From: Sextonia rubra
Taxonomy: Eukaryota > Streptophyta > Magnoliopsida > Laurales > Lauraceae
Length of the DNA stretch: 64,000 nt
Assembly (NCBI GenBank): GCA_037013555.1
Contig: JASUAD010000024.1
Span: 10,050,221-10,114,220, forward strand
Direction: 5' to 3'
The translations under genes and the position numbers were made by a program. Shown here one piece after another: positions 35,901 to 50,288 of the stretch (its first letter is position 1; every line of letters starts with the position of its first letter). The notes beneath the pieces were generated by a model. That model did not search any database. It had not been told where the DNA came from and was given only the letters and a program-made list of their open reading frames with translations.

Positions 35901-38900
35901 ATTCATGTCAATATTGTCCACTTTACTCTTTTTTTATTTTACGCAAAGTACTTTATCTTCTTCTCATTTCTCGAAGTTCATTGTACTCGAACCACCCAAC
36001 TCTTTGTTAAAGAGTTGTTTTTCGGCTTAACCCAAAAAAAAAAAAAAAACATTGAAATAATACGTGGTCATTTTCAATGAGTGATCGATTTTTGCCTTGT
36101 TCAATAATATGGGACATTTATAGCCATTGGATGAATGGCTTGGTGGACAACTTGAATGTCGCCACATGGGGTGCACCCAAGCTGAATCAAGAAATCTCCC
36201 AAATTTGTAATGGGCCCTTGGCCCGTGCCCACGTATCTCAAAATGACTATCCCATCCTCAATTTCAAAAAACATCAACTCTTAAGAAAAGGATAAAGTGG
36301 TACTAATTTTCACATGATAGTGATTATTACTTACTTGGAGTTCTATAGAGTTTCTATATTGTTGTTGTAATTTGGTCATTAATTGATGTGTTAATTTTTT
36401 GAGGAATTGGGATTTGAGTGTTATAGTTTTTAGGACCATCGCCTTGGTGGAATTGTGAAGTGCCTTAGGTGCCATCTGTGATGATGCAGATCCGAAACCT
36501 GCGAGTAGCCACTTTGTGCAAAATTGCTAAAGATTAGGTATGTCTCTAGTCTAGACCCTCTCAGGGTCCTACTTTGGCAGGACCCACATTGAATAATGAC
36601 CTTTTTATAGTTTAAAAGTTTATTTATGAATTGAGTGTCAGCATAAGGATTCTTTACAAAAAGAAAAAGCTATTGAAAATCATGTCTTTAATCTATGCTA
36701 TAGAAAGTCTCACAAAGTTTAAGCTCCACTCAAATGAAAATCCTAGGTTTGCCACTAATGACAAATCTTCCATTTATTATGAGTCAATTTTGAAATGCCC
36801 AATATCAGTGATTGACAGGATAGAGAAGTTGCAAAGGGATTTCCTCTGACAAGGGAGGCATGATGAAAGGAAGTTTCATCTAGTGGACTGAGCTTCGATT
36901 TGTTCATCCAAGCTGGAAGGAGGTCTAGGTATCAAGTCCCAAAGATGTATGCATAAAGCATTGTTACGGAAATGGCTATGGAGGTTGGGGAATAAATTGG
37001 AAGGCCTATGGAGGCAGTTGTTGACGGCCAAGTACAGCAATCAAAGGGATGGTTGGGAGACTTTTCACGCCAATCAGGAAAGGTATAGTATCTGCAAAGG
37101 AGAAGTCTATGCAGAACATTAAATATCAGGTACATTCGAAGGAGAAGATTCTTTTTTGGAAAGATACATGGGTAGGTGATTTGCCCATTAGCAACTAAGT
37201 TCCCAGATTTGTTCAATTTCACTTCAGTGAAGGAAGCAAACGTAAAAAGCTATTTTGAATAATATACCAATAGGGAAGAGGGGATTTGGTGCCCCATCCT
37301 CAGAAGAAATTTGAGAGACAACGAGGAAAAGCAATTTCTCTCTCTACTAAATCTTTCAAGGGATGTTTATATTTCTGAAGGGGAGGATACCAGGATTTGG
37401 AAAGCTTCAAAAGTTGGATCATTCTCCATCATCGTTTCATTTGGTCATATCTACAAGGAAAGTGATGAGATCCCAGGTAGTGAATATTTGGAAGTTCAAG
37501 GCCCCTCCTAGAGTGGTCTTTGGTTGGCTAGTTCTCCGAAGAGGAAGCCTCACAATGGATAATCTTAGAAGAAGAGGGAAGATTGTTGTCAAAGCATGCC
37601 CCATGTCTGGAAGATGAAGAAACAATAGATCACCTTCTCTTAAGACGCAAGAGTGCTGTGAAGATTTGGAATGCTGAAATTAGCCGGTGTGGATGTAATT
37701 GGGTTCTCCCGAAGCATTTTCAGGATCTTTTTATGGTTTGGAACTTTGAAGTCACCCATTGTGTCCTCTAAGCGGAAGGAGATGTGGAAGCTATCCTTTC
37801 TTGCAGTGATTTAGCATATCCGGTAGGAGAGAAATGCTAAATGTTCTGAAGGAGCAGCAGGGAATGGAGAATCACTATGCGGAAAGATCAAATCTTCAGT
37901 TGCTCAATCGGTGGTAATAAATCCCATATTTAGAGGTTGTTCTTTAGGCCAAATTATGTTCAGCTGTAAGGAGGTTGACTGTCAGCAACTAGGTTCTGAG
38001 GTTCAGTTTTGAGGATTTTTTGTTATTTATTAGCCTGATTCTTTTGGAGGGTCCTTTTCTTTCGCTTCCTGGTTTTTGGGGACTGATGCTGCTGTTGTTT
38101 TGCTTGTCAACATAAGCCTCTCGTACTGATAACTCTTTTAATGAAATTAACAATTCCAAAAAAAGGAAAAAAATCACAGTTTCACATAGCCAATTACCGT
38201 ACTATCACCCTGCAGAGGGAGATAATACTGCTCTTGCACTTACCTGAAGTGATCCAATGGTAAATAAGCATAATGAAAGTCCAAAGAAAGTCTGCGGAAT
38301 TCTCTGAACAGCAAGAAGTTTTTGCATGCCACCACGATCCACAAAGACTGCAGCAAATTTCCGATGAGCAGCTAATGCACAAATTAATTTCAGCACATCA
38401 GGCAAAAGTGTAAAGAATTCAGAAGACTCTTTGTGCTTTGAGCTACGTTGCAACAAAGCAAGACATACGTCCACGCCTTTCTCATGCAGAACAGGCCCAA
38501 GAACTTCAACATATTCCCCAAGAATCTCAAGACACTGAATGCAGTATTTTTCTCTCACCCGTGCAAGAGCTTCATCATCCAAAATAAAGAATTCTTCCAA
38601 CTCCTCATCTGTTTCAGGCTCCAAGGCCTTAGAACTTTCAGAATCCACATTGACACTAGTTGAGCTCCTGTCATCAATTCTACATTATCAACAAATGCAA
38701 ATGCAACTGCAAATTTTAAACTTAAATTATGCAATATAAGATTATCGACTACCTTGAAACTTCAATAGCCATAGCAGCATCAACAACAGTTGAAGCAGCT
38801 TTAGAGGCAGCTAAAACAGCAGCATCTTCATCATTTGTACTTTTCAAAACCTAAACATGAAGTATAAAATCAAGTTGATTTTTCAAAATGAAAGATGACA

Positions 38901-41900
38901 CAAAATTTTGAGAGAGAGAGAGAGACCAATGCTTACCTCCAAAGCAGCAGTCTTGACAAGTTCGGCAGCAGCATCACCAGCTGCTTTAATTGCTTCAACA
39001 GGTGCATTGGCTGCTCTAGCTTCAGCTTCGGCAGCACTGATTGCTTTCATCACCAGATCTGAGATATCTTTAGTTCCAAATTTGCAATCTTGGAAGAAGT
39101 CATCATTATAATCTCTTCCCATAACACAACAATCATCGTCTGATTTGACTGAATACATTCTGGTTTCTGTTTCTCTTTTCATTTCTGTGGTTCTTGATAA
39201 ATGCCTATCTCGTACACTCTGACCCTGTCCTGATCGTATTCCAGTTCCTGGAGAGGTCAAAGCCTTTTCATTTTCTGCAGTACCTTCATTAATCCTTCCC
39301 CTTCCTCTAATCCTTGGCCATCCTCGGCTGGGTTTGCGCCTTGACGAGTCATCTCTTGCAGTTTCATCACCGTCTTCATCCCTTGTGGGCCTGCTTGTGC
39401 CAAATCTATCACCAAACTTTGCCTTCCCATCCCGTAAATCCCTATTCTGCCATCTGTCCTCATCAATTTGCTCATCATCATCATCATCAACCTTAAGCAT
39501 GCCAACAGCTTCTGCCGAAGCCTCGCCACCATCCACCCAACACTCTTCTCCACATACTTGCCTGATACCAATACCTCTATCATGATCCCTTTCAACATTT
39601 TGCTCATCTAATAATCCAATATCATCCATCCTGCTACCATCCAAATGAGTGGCATCAGCAACCTGCCGGAACCTACTCCTAGTTTCTTCTCTGGTTCTTA
39701 TAGATGTAGGACCAGAAATATGCTTATTTTCTGTTGGATGACTAACATCTTTTTGACTTGTACTCACTTCCCCAAGGACCCGTGAGCGAAGAAAGCGCAT
39801 CAGCTTGGCTGACAAACCCGATGTTAACACATCTTCTACCTCTTGAGGATTTCTGAAAAAAATTTCACAACCAAAGTTAAAAATATCAAAACAAGTGGGA
39901 TCATATCTTAAACAAATAGCAAGAGGTAAGTTATCTGGTTAAGGTGCATACCCAGCCAAAGATGCAGCAAGAATTCCTGTAGCATAGGTTCGCATCATTT
40001 CGGTATCTGTGGGCTTATTCCTCTTCAATTTAAGCTTCCCATTGCATTCATCACCGGATGCTCTTACCGTGTCATCTATCACCCATCTTTTGATGCTCTC
40101 TAGCACCTCATCTTCGAAAGCTATTGGATACTACATGGATTTAACATACGGATCATCCATTTGATAAATTAAGTGGAAAGAGAAGGAAAGAATAGAGGAG
40201 GCGAAGAATGCAGCAGACAATTCATTGAGTCTAGCATTTTTCTTCTTCTTTTTCTGAATAGTAATAGTGGGAGATACCTTGATTAGTATTAAATAATTCA
40301 TGCTAACCAAACACGATTTCAATCACATGCCTAGATAGAAACAATTGTTATGGTCTATGATGCCCAGATAATTCTAGACGGGCAACATATCATGTCGTAT
40401 CATATCTTATACTTCACTTTTTATGTGTAAAATCCATGTCCCTTCCATATCTAATCTAGGCATCATAGGTTATGGTGCTTCCATACTACCAATAAATGCA
40501 AGATCAAACTTGGCAGTCTACATATGAAGTAACGACAAATAACTAATTAAGAATAATGGACAAGACAAGCGTCGAACCTACCATCCAAGTTGGGTAAGTG
40601 CTGAGAAGCAACCTTGCAGCAGCTAAATGGACACTGACAGAATGTCTACTATCTGATATGAATTTAGACGTAATGCATTCATAGAACTCATCATTCTCCT
40701 GAAAGTAGAGAAAAGGACTTGAGAAAAATGAAGATTGGCCTATAAGCCATGCAGATAGACATCAAAGCTACAACTATGAATTTCAACAAAATATGATGGA
40801 GCTGCAGTGCCAATTACATACCCGGATCAAGTTTCCCAACTTTCCAATAGCATGAGAAGCTCTACCATTATTAAAAGATGAATGACCCAACTCCTGCAAA
40901 TATCTGAAAGGCATAGAAGTCAATAGAGCACAAAGTTAAACCATGTTGGGGTCGGCTACATGAATTATGTTTCTCCAAAGAGCCTCGCAAGCCATGAAAA
41001 CAAATTATAGAAGTTTAAAACCATTCACAAGTAACTTCCTTTGATGGCAATTTAAGTTTTTATTGATAAAATTGATGCAAAAAAAAAACACTTTTTTTAA
41101 TGACAAAAGAGTGAAAAGAAAGATGCTACAACAATCTAAGTTTGGAAAATTCCTTAATTTTCCAAGGTTAGTGAAGGTGCTGTGTGGGTATGTTTGGTAA
41201 AGATACTATACTCCATAATTACAAGATCTCCTTGTTTTAAAAAAATTCTGAATCATCATCATCATCAAAGCCTTGTCCCAACCGTGTAAGGGTTGGCTAC
41301 ATGAATTTTGTTTCTCCAATATCTCCTTTAAAAAATAAAAAATAAATTCAGATTATCAAGGAAAAAAAGAGAAAAACCACAATAAAAAAAATTTTGCAAC
41401 TTGGCAACATAAACTAAAGTAATAAAATGGAAGAAAACTAGTAATCAGCTAATAATGGATCCTGACAAACATCATTACCATCATCATCAAAGCCTCATCT
41501 CATATATGTTGGGGTTGGCTACATGAATTTTGTTTTTCCATTCTAATAGATCATGAGCCAAATCCTCCGATTGGTTGCACTTCTTCTGATCTATTTTACT
41601 ACTTCCAAGCCAGATCTAGGATAAGGGTTGTGGTATGTAGATGATGCAGTCTAGGCCCCAGCAATCCCTCTTCAAATTAGATTAGGATTATTATTAGTAG
41701 ATTTCTAATTAACTTGTTATTAGGAAAATTTCCATTATTAGCGTACGGTTTTCTTACACATTAAGTTTGCTTTTACTATATATATGGCATTGTAGAGAAG
41801 AGATTCTCAGATTTGGTTGATAATAGAATTGGGTTTTTCCCAGAGAGGCGTGTCCTTATGTTTTGAAGTCATCCTGACGATTCGAAGTGTCCATGGACAC

Positions 41901-44900
41901 GTGCTTAGGTACCTCCACGTAAGCCCTAACCCTTGGGCTACATCAGTAGGTTGACAAAGGGCATAAAATTTTGTCACAGCCCTAACATGGATCTTAGAAA
42001 ACAAAACAATAAAAGTAAACAAAAAACAACTACTACATATAAGAATCCTGAAACATATAAAACAATGAAAAGAACATATCTAGGAACTATTTGCTTAGTC
42101 AGCTACTCAGCTAGGCCATTAACCTCCCAACCCACACATGCACAAAAAGGACTTTTGAGGGGAACTTATCAACCATATATATAAATATAATACTAATAGA
42201 TATAAGATGTTTGAGGACAACCGTGCTTGCATTATCTCCACATAAATAAATCATAAATGTCACTATGGACCAAATAATGCGAAGCATCTAGCAAAGTAAA
42301 GTGTATTTTAACATCAACCTTAGATAAATATATAAAGGCAAACTAATGTTGCAATATGCAGATTATGGAGCAAATAGATGGCAACCAAACATGATGCAGG
42401 CCCTATGGTTAGGCATGCATGGAGTGCCGAAGCACATATCCGAGGACACTTCAAACATCTCCAAAAAGAACATAGACAAGAACACACCTCGATGGGAAAA
42501 CCCAAAATCAATTAATCAACTTTGTATATTCTATGTGTACGATGTCATATAAATAGGAAAGATAACTTAAGGCCTAAGAAACCTAATTAAACTAGGAAAC
42601 TAAGAAAACTAATTAAACTAGAAAACTAAGCAAACTATCCCAACTACAATATTTAAATAAAAAGAAACTAATGATATAAAATTAAATTCCTAAATCAACT
42701 CTTGCATCATTCTCCCTCACTTGGAAAGAAATTGACATCGAGTTCGGAAGAGGTCCACCTATATCAAAGATCAATCGAATGCACTTCCGAGCTGGTGGTT
42801 GAGCTTCAATTGCTATGTATGACTCAAAAGCTTCAGCTGAGTTCTTTCTCCAACTTGAGGCAGACTTAGCACATTGCTTCCTTTGATGTTCAAATTTTGT
42901 ATGTATGTACCATGGAACCGTTGGATGTTGTACCTATAGATCCTGCATGATCAAATCACAGTCATTGACTATCCGTCCTTCACCGCCAAAGATGAAGGCA
43001 AGGTGGCAGATTTCAATAACTGGTGCTTCTTCCTTACATGTCTTTATGTGGTGATCTCCATTACCCAAAGAAGGAATTTCAAGGCCAACTATACTTGTGG
43101 AACATTCTCTGTCTTGTTGAGGCTTCTCAGTCTGCTTATCTTATGCCGCTAGTTCCTCAACATGGACTGCCGTTAATTGCAGTGACTTTCCTTCTTGAGA
43201 TGTAACTTTTAATAGATGAGACCATTTAAGCATTCGCTCCACACGAATTGCTTCTGAATATGCCTCATGAACGGTGTTGCAGTCATTCATTCTTTTCAGT
43301 ATATCTGGTCTAAGCCTCTAAGGAAACTAATTAAGCCGTGTTCCTCATCATCTTCTAATCCACACTTGTCTTGGAGCCATGAAAATTTGTCACCGTTTTC
43401 AAGAACAGAGAATTCTCCTTGTTTCAAATCAAGAAAGTGCCAAAATTAGACTTCATTTTCAACATACCATCTTCCATATTTAAGTGCATAATTGATTCTC
43501 TGAAGTGCATTATAGATTTTACTGACATGGAATTTCATCTTGGATTGAAGAATAGATTGACCTTATTTGTAGATCTGGACTCCGGGGACACGATGGTGAA
43601 AACATACCTAAAATCCAACAGTTGATAGCTTCGAAATAGGGAGAAGAAATCTTGGCCTTTGATCTTGATCAAATCTATACTTTGACCTTGCTGATGTTGG
43701 TGATGAGAGTTACTTGATGGGCTCCCGAAACAAGCTAAATAGTGGGCAGACTGAAACAATTCAGCCAAGTCAAATCGACCTGAGCGCAACCTTAACAGGG
43801 ACTAGGATCCTATTTCTGTGCTTTCAGAAGGTGGGTCAATTCAAACTGAACAATACTTGAATTGGATCTGGAAACCTGCCCTACAAATAACTCAAGATGT
43901 CGCACCATTAGAGGCACCACGTGTGATGAGTCTTCCTCTAGTCTCCCTTCTTGTCGAGGATGAGAGAATGCAGCAAGAAAGGAGTTGGAGATGGCTTGGA
44001 GATGTCGAAAAGGCAGTGGGTGAGCAGGCAACGGCAAGCGGCAACAAACGGCTTGGCACAGGCAGACGAGGTGCACGATGGTGACCAAAAGGACTAACGA
44101 TCATGGAATTAGTGGGCTGTTGGCGAACTTGACAAGAGTAGAGGAGTAGGTGGGCTCTGGCAAAGTCGACAAAGGTGATGACAATGATGGCGGTCAACAA
44201 AGGAGTAGGTGGGCTTCTAGTGGCTTTGTCTACTCCAATGCTAGGTACAGTCTTATGCAACTTCTTCTCTCTTTTTCTTATTATTTCTAGGTTTTTGTTT
44301 TTTTGCTGGGTATCGGGATAGTATGAGCTCTTTTTTTTCTGCTTGGGAATGCGTTGGTGGCGTAACCCCAGATCTCAGATTAAATGTAAATCAATCTCTT
44401 GAAGGATTGATTGAATCCAAGAAGGGATTCAACCACAAGGGCGCCGTCACAAGAAGAGAAAACACCAAAATAGAGATAAATCTCAAAAAAGAACTTTAAT
44501 TGATTGAAAATAAGCATACAATTACAATGAAGCCTAACAACCTTATATAGAGTAGTTGGCTTAATCCTTACGAAACAAAACTCACTAATATTGGAATAAT
44601 AAAAAAATTAAGAAACTCACTAATATTAACCCTAATTAAATTAAAATACTAAATAATATTCCTAATTAAATAGATGTCATGTTGGGCGAATGGATTGGGC
44701 CCAATGGGCAGGCCGACCCATGGTCTGGCGTACAGCAACTCTCCCCAACTTGGAGAGAACTAGCCCTCGAGATCGTTCTATGTCCTCTTAGATCAAAAAT
44801 CAATTACACAAACTTGTCTTTTATTCTGATTTGCAACGTCTATACATGGCTTTGAAACTTGAGGCATTCTTTTCCACCATGTAAAAGTACATTGGCAGTG

Positions 44901-47900
44901 GTTCATCTTCCGATGCATGAATTCAACTCGAACGTGTGATTTGACATGTAGATGCTTCTATTGTTGGCTTTTGTAATTCAATGTTTGATCCCCCGAAGAT
45001 GAAGTCAATGTGGAGAATTTCAACAACATGATCTTCTTTGGAAACCACTAAATCAACTGATTTGATTTCCAATGTCCCAATAGATTTTTCTGGAAGTGGT
45101 AGATCCATTGGATGTTCAATCTCATTGGTACCCAGCTCAAAGTCTTCAATTTGAGATTATTTTGTTCTTCCTCCACCTTTTGTGGCCCTTGATTAACACT
45201 ATTTCGACTTGATTTGGCTGCTTTTGAATTTTTCATAAGATCAGTTTTGCCTTGACCTTGCCCAATTGTTACGTCCTTAATGTCAACTTTCATGGTCGAT
45301 ATCTCTTTTAGTGCAATCATGATGCCAATGCTCTAAATTCCTTCTTTTTGCTCTACCATTGGTTCTTTAGAGTGATGCAAATAAAGACAGGGCTGTTGAT
45401 GGCAATGGAGTGAGTTTAAACCATTTTCCTTACCACGACAAAGTATAAGTATTTAACTCTTTATTATGGCACGCTTTTTGGTCAAAAAGCCATAATCATC
45501 CAAAAATAATGAGTAATATTCATATGGACCATATCATACCAAATTTTGTCTTCATAATTACCAACCTTGAATAATACCAAGCATCTGTGAGTTATGGGAA
45601 TAATCTAACCATTAAACCACGTGACTTGGTAGAGCTTCGGAAGTTTCTCAATTGGCAAATGAAGCTTATCAATAACCTCTTGTGCAATAAAATTTATTGC
45701 ACTGTCATTATCAATAATCAAATTAACGACTCTGCCTTTGACTCTTACCCCTATGTGAAATTTCTACAACTGTCTCCATCCTTCTTCTTCCTTCTCATTT
45801 GTATTGAGGAGTGGACGAATGATAATCGTGGGATTATCTTCTCCGACAAAAAAGTCTTTCCACAACATATGGTCTTGGTCTTTGTTGATATGCACATTGT
45901 CACATGCGAGACTGTCTAAGCATATGTTCAACATAAAAGGCTTCTAAGTATGCCTCTTGACTGGTTTTGCAATAATTTATGTTCTCCAAGATATCTAGTC
46001 TCAAGCCTCTGATATAGCGAACTAAATCATGTGTCTCAATCTCCTCTAGTTCACAAATATCTTGAAACTCTCAAAATTAGCTCGTATCGACTATTAATTC
46101 TTCTTATTCAATTTCAAAAATTGCTCAAAGTATAGTTCATTGTCAAAATACCAATCTCCATATTTGTATTTATACATATATCTTTGATTTCAATTGAGTG
46201 TCCAAAAATTCTAATGATGATTTGGATGCAAGGAGAACAAAATTTAACTCAAAATTTGTACTTTTGGCTTGGCTCCTTGTGGACTAGGTCAAAATGTTTT
46301 TTATTTTTCAATGTTGTTGCCTTGTTGGGATAGGGTTTGGGTTGGACCTAGCTGCAGGCTCAATCAAGCAAGACTAGCCTCAGGCTTATTTTAGGTCAGA
46401 CCAAACTTAGGCCCAAACAGAAAAGGCCCACATCAAGTTTAAAAAAAGGGCACATGTGCAAAGAGGCCCAAAATTGACGTCAATTTTCACGTGTAATGAA
46501 ATCATGAGGAGACACCTCTTTTCCCTTCATTGGTTCTCTGCAGGAAAGGGAAAGACAAGGGGAGGGCTTACGGTTATGGAGAGAAACCGTTGACAATCAA
46601 CAAAGAAGATGGCAGCAAGGGGTGGTGATGCGCCAGCAATAATGAAAAGTCTACGACGACACTGGCAACCAAGGTTTGTTGGGGTGGCGCGGCAACAATG
46701 CACCTTCTTCCTCTGATATTCTTCTCATCTTCTACTGCTTCTTCTACTCTCTTTTTTTTTTTTTTTCACTCTGGGGTATGGGATGGTTTCAATCGGTGGT
46801 TTTGGGTTCTACGAGCAGGGTTGAAGTCGGCAGTGGCGTGAAAATGTATTGATGGAGTTAGGAGTCTTGTGGGTGGAGGATGTGGGATGGGGCTCATGGG
46901 TTAAGGATGTGGTTGGGACAGTAGTGGTGGTGTCGGAATGGCTGCGGTGGGTTCCGTGATAAGGCTGGGGTTGGTGATTTGGGGACTGGGATTTCAGAGT
47001 ATGTCCGGTGGTAGGGTAGGGGTCTGGAATGGGTTAGGGGGAAGTGGGATGGATGGCTATTGGGTTTAGGATTGGATGTTGGACAAAGGGTTTAGATGAA
47101 AGGAAGATGGGTTTAGAGTTCTAGGTTGATGGAAGGGTGAGTTTCTAGGAATAGTGGGTTTGGTAGATTCGGTGTTTGACAAGTAGGCTTGAGGCTGCTG
47201 GAGTCTTGGGTTGATTGTTTCAAGGGTCAGGGATGGGCTTAGTGAGGCAGGGATGGTTGTCAAAGATAGGTTTGGGCTGCTGAGGTTGTTGGGAGTCTTC
47301 AGTGATGATGGAAGATGATTAACAATGAATAGTGGATAGATTGATGAATTCTGAGAAAGACGAGGTTTTCCCGGCAGCCGGATCTTGTCCTTGATACCAA
47401 TCTGGTGCAACCATAGATTTCTGATTAAATGTAGATCAATTTCTCAAATAATTAATCAAATCCAAGAAAGGATTCAATCACTAGGGCACCCTGACAAGAG
47501 GAGAAAACACATAACCAAGATAAATTGGCACATCCTTGGATCTCTAATTAAGTGTAGATTAATCTCCCAAAGGATTAATCGAATCCAATAATAGATTCAG
47601 CCACTGGGGCACTTTTAAAAGAGTATAAAACACCATTAAAAAGATAAAATCTCAAAGAGAATTTAAATTGATTGAAATAAGAATTGTCCTTACAACCAAA
47701 GCATGTCCTCTATATATTGAGGATTAACATCTCCGTTAGCAACTAAAACTTTCCTAATAATTAAAGCAACCTAATTAAAAAAGGGAAACTAAATCTCTAA
47801 TCAAATAAACTACTAATTTAAAGACTTCTAAATAAATAAAATACTTCAAAAGACTCACAAATAGCCTATACTCTTAATTAAGAAGATAATCATGTCGGGC

Positions 47901-50257
47901 CAATGGATTGGGCCCAATGGGCAAGCCACCCATGGTCTGGCCTCTATTAGCTCTCCCGGCTTGAAAAAACTCGACTTCGACGAGTTTTCCTTCCAACTTA
48001 AGAAATGCTAGGAAGAATTCAACTACAAGTTGGGAGAAAGGTGGTCCTCCTAGGTCAAAAATCAATCGCACAAACTTCTGATGTATTATTTGATCTTCAT
48101 TTTCTATACACGCCATAGAAGCTTGATGCGCCCATTTCCACCATGAAGAAGTAGATTGGAGGTGTGGCATCTTCTTATGTTTACATTTAACTTGGATAGA
48201 TAATCCCACCATTAGATGCCTTGTGCGTAGCCATGCAAATAAGTCACAATCCTCAGATATCCATCTGTGATCCCCAAAGATGAAATCAATGTGGAAAACT
48301 TCAACAAGTTGATCTTCTTTTGGAACCGCCGGAGAAATTGACTTGATTTTCGATGACCGAAAAGAATTTTCTAAAAGTGGCATATCCACTGGATGTTCAA
48401 TCTCCTTGATATACTGTTCAAAGTCTCTTCAATTTGAGCTTGTTTTTGTTCTTCCTTTGCCTTTTGTAACCATTGATTAACACTATCTTGAGCATATTCT
48501 ACTTGTATCAAATTTTGCATGAGATCATGCTTCGTTTTGACTTTGCTTAGTTGTTGCATCCTTAATGGCAGCTGCCATTAAGGATGCAACAACTAAGGGA
48601 GGGCAAGGCAAAGTTGATCTCATGAAAATTTCAAAACAAGTAGAACATGTTGAAGATAGTGTTAACCAAGAGCCACAAATGGTTGAAAAAGAACAAATGC
48701 AAGAAGAAATTGAAGACTTTAAGCAAGGTATCAAGGACATCGAACATTCAGTGGATCTACCACTTCCAGAAAATTCTATTGGATCCTCAGAAATCAACTC
48801 TGTTGATTCAATGGTTCCACAAGTGGATCTGTCACTTCCAAAAAATCCTATTGGATCCTCGAAAATCAACTCTGTTGATTCAATGGTTTCACAAGTAGAT
48901 CAAATTGTTGAAGTTCCCCACATTGACTTCATCTCCAAGGAACACTGATGGATATCTTACGATTGTGATCTATTAGTATGGCAACATTCAAGGCCTCTAT
49001 TGGTCCGGTTACAGCATCTACGTGTCATATCATGCATCCGAGATAAATTCATTCATCAAAAGAAGCGACAAGTCCAATGTATTTTTCCATGGAGTAAACA
49101 ACCACGTCAAGGTTTCAAGCCATGTTAAGCAAAAGCGGAACAAAAGACACAGCAGATGTTTGTACAACTGATTTTCGACCCAGGAGGAAGTCTCCCTCTT
49201 GGCATCTTCTTTAGAGTAATCATGATATCAACATCTTCTTATTTATCTTGTTGTAGCTCTTTAGCTGGAGGTGGTGATGTAGATGAAGACAGGGCCATTG
49301 ATGGCAATGGACGAAGTCCATCCATCTTCTTTCCCACGACAAAATATATGCATTTATCTCTTTATCATAGCGTGCTTTCCAATCAAAAAGCCATGGTTGT
49401 TCAAAATAATATGATCAATATTCATATGGATCACATCACACCAAATTTTATCTTCATAATTATCAACCTTGAATGATACCAAGCATCTGTGAGTCACGGA
49501 AACGACAAAACCATTAGACCACATAACTTAGTAGGACTTTGGAAGCTTCTCAATTGGCAAATTATGCTTGTCAATAACCTCTTGCACAACAAAATTTATT
49601 GCACTGCTATTGTCAATAATTAAATTGACAGCTTTATCTTTGACTCTCACCCACATGTGGAATTTCTTGGCTTGTTTCCATTTTTCTTCTTCCTTCTCAT
49701 TAGTGTTAAGGATGCGACAAATAACAAGTGTGGGATTATCTTCTCTGGACAACATGTGCTCTTGGTCTTTGTTGAGATACACATTATCGCATGCAAGACT
49801 ATCTAAACATATGTTCAACATGAAAGGCTTCTAAATATACCTCTTGACTGGTTTTGCAACAATTCATATTTTCCAAGATGTCTGGTCTCAAGCCTCTGAT
49901 ATAGCAAACCAAGTCATGTCTCTCAGTCTCCCCTAATTCACAAATATCTTGCAACTCTCAAAATTGATAGTTATATTCATCAACCGTTAATTCTTCTTCA
50001 AATTAAAAAATTGCTTAGCAGAATTCATTCTCAAAATACTAATCTCTATATTTTTATTTATACATAAATCTTTGAATTTCAATTGAGAGTCCAAAAATTA
50101 TCATGATGACTCGAATTCAAAATTCAACTGCCCAAAAAGAATAAACGGACTTGATTTGAAGATCTTGTGATTGAAGTATGTTGGCGATAAAGGATCGTGG
50201 ATCTGGACCTTTTGATCTTGGTCAACGGGCCTTGGACGAGGTGCTTTTCTTTTTTCT

Positions 50258-50288
<31 letters not shown>

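Larger units (their letters stand above)
31944..38173 (+). mobile_element. L1-type LINE, degenerate, inserted in intron 7 antisense to DCAF1
   Basis: Flanked by TCACAGTTT at 31935-31943 and 38174-38182 (target duplication, extendable imperfectly). Plus-strand remnants in order: endonuclease KTITWNVRDLGG and TLIQESKLKE (about 32369); a linker WAKNNFRDVG (33220); ANECV and SKDKERRQGLICKLDLEKAYDRADW (34015 and 34490); reverse transcriptase RVRQGDPLSPFLFVIVAEAL (34705); LGCKVGSFPVKYLGLPV (35010); and a zf-RVT-like tail (37320-37700). The 3' end has an A-rich tail. The frame is broken many times and only about 430 bp lies before the endonuclease, so ORF1 is mostly missing (5' truncation likely). 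Two later DNA transposons sit inside. Confidence 0.9.
31845..38243 (-). other. DCAF1: DCAF1 intron 7 (6.4 kb), almost entirely an inserted LINE
   Basis: Bounded by CAG|GTAAGTGC and TTGCAG|GGAATT. Remove the LINE with one target copy and the intron shrinks to roughly 160 bp, close to its neighbours. This shows that the LINE caused the expansion. Confidence 0.9.

Noticed and set aside
39257..39607. 116-codon minus-strand frame overlapping exon 5
   Set aside because: Out of frame with DCAF1 exon 5, and its sequence is only the alternate reading of GAT/AGA-rich codons.
48565..48948. ORFx as a host gene exon of DCAF1 or an antisense gene
   Set aside because: Diverged copies occur at the same place in several LTR elements, so it belongs to the element family.
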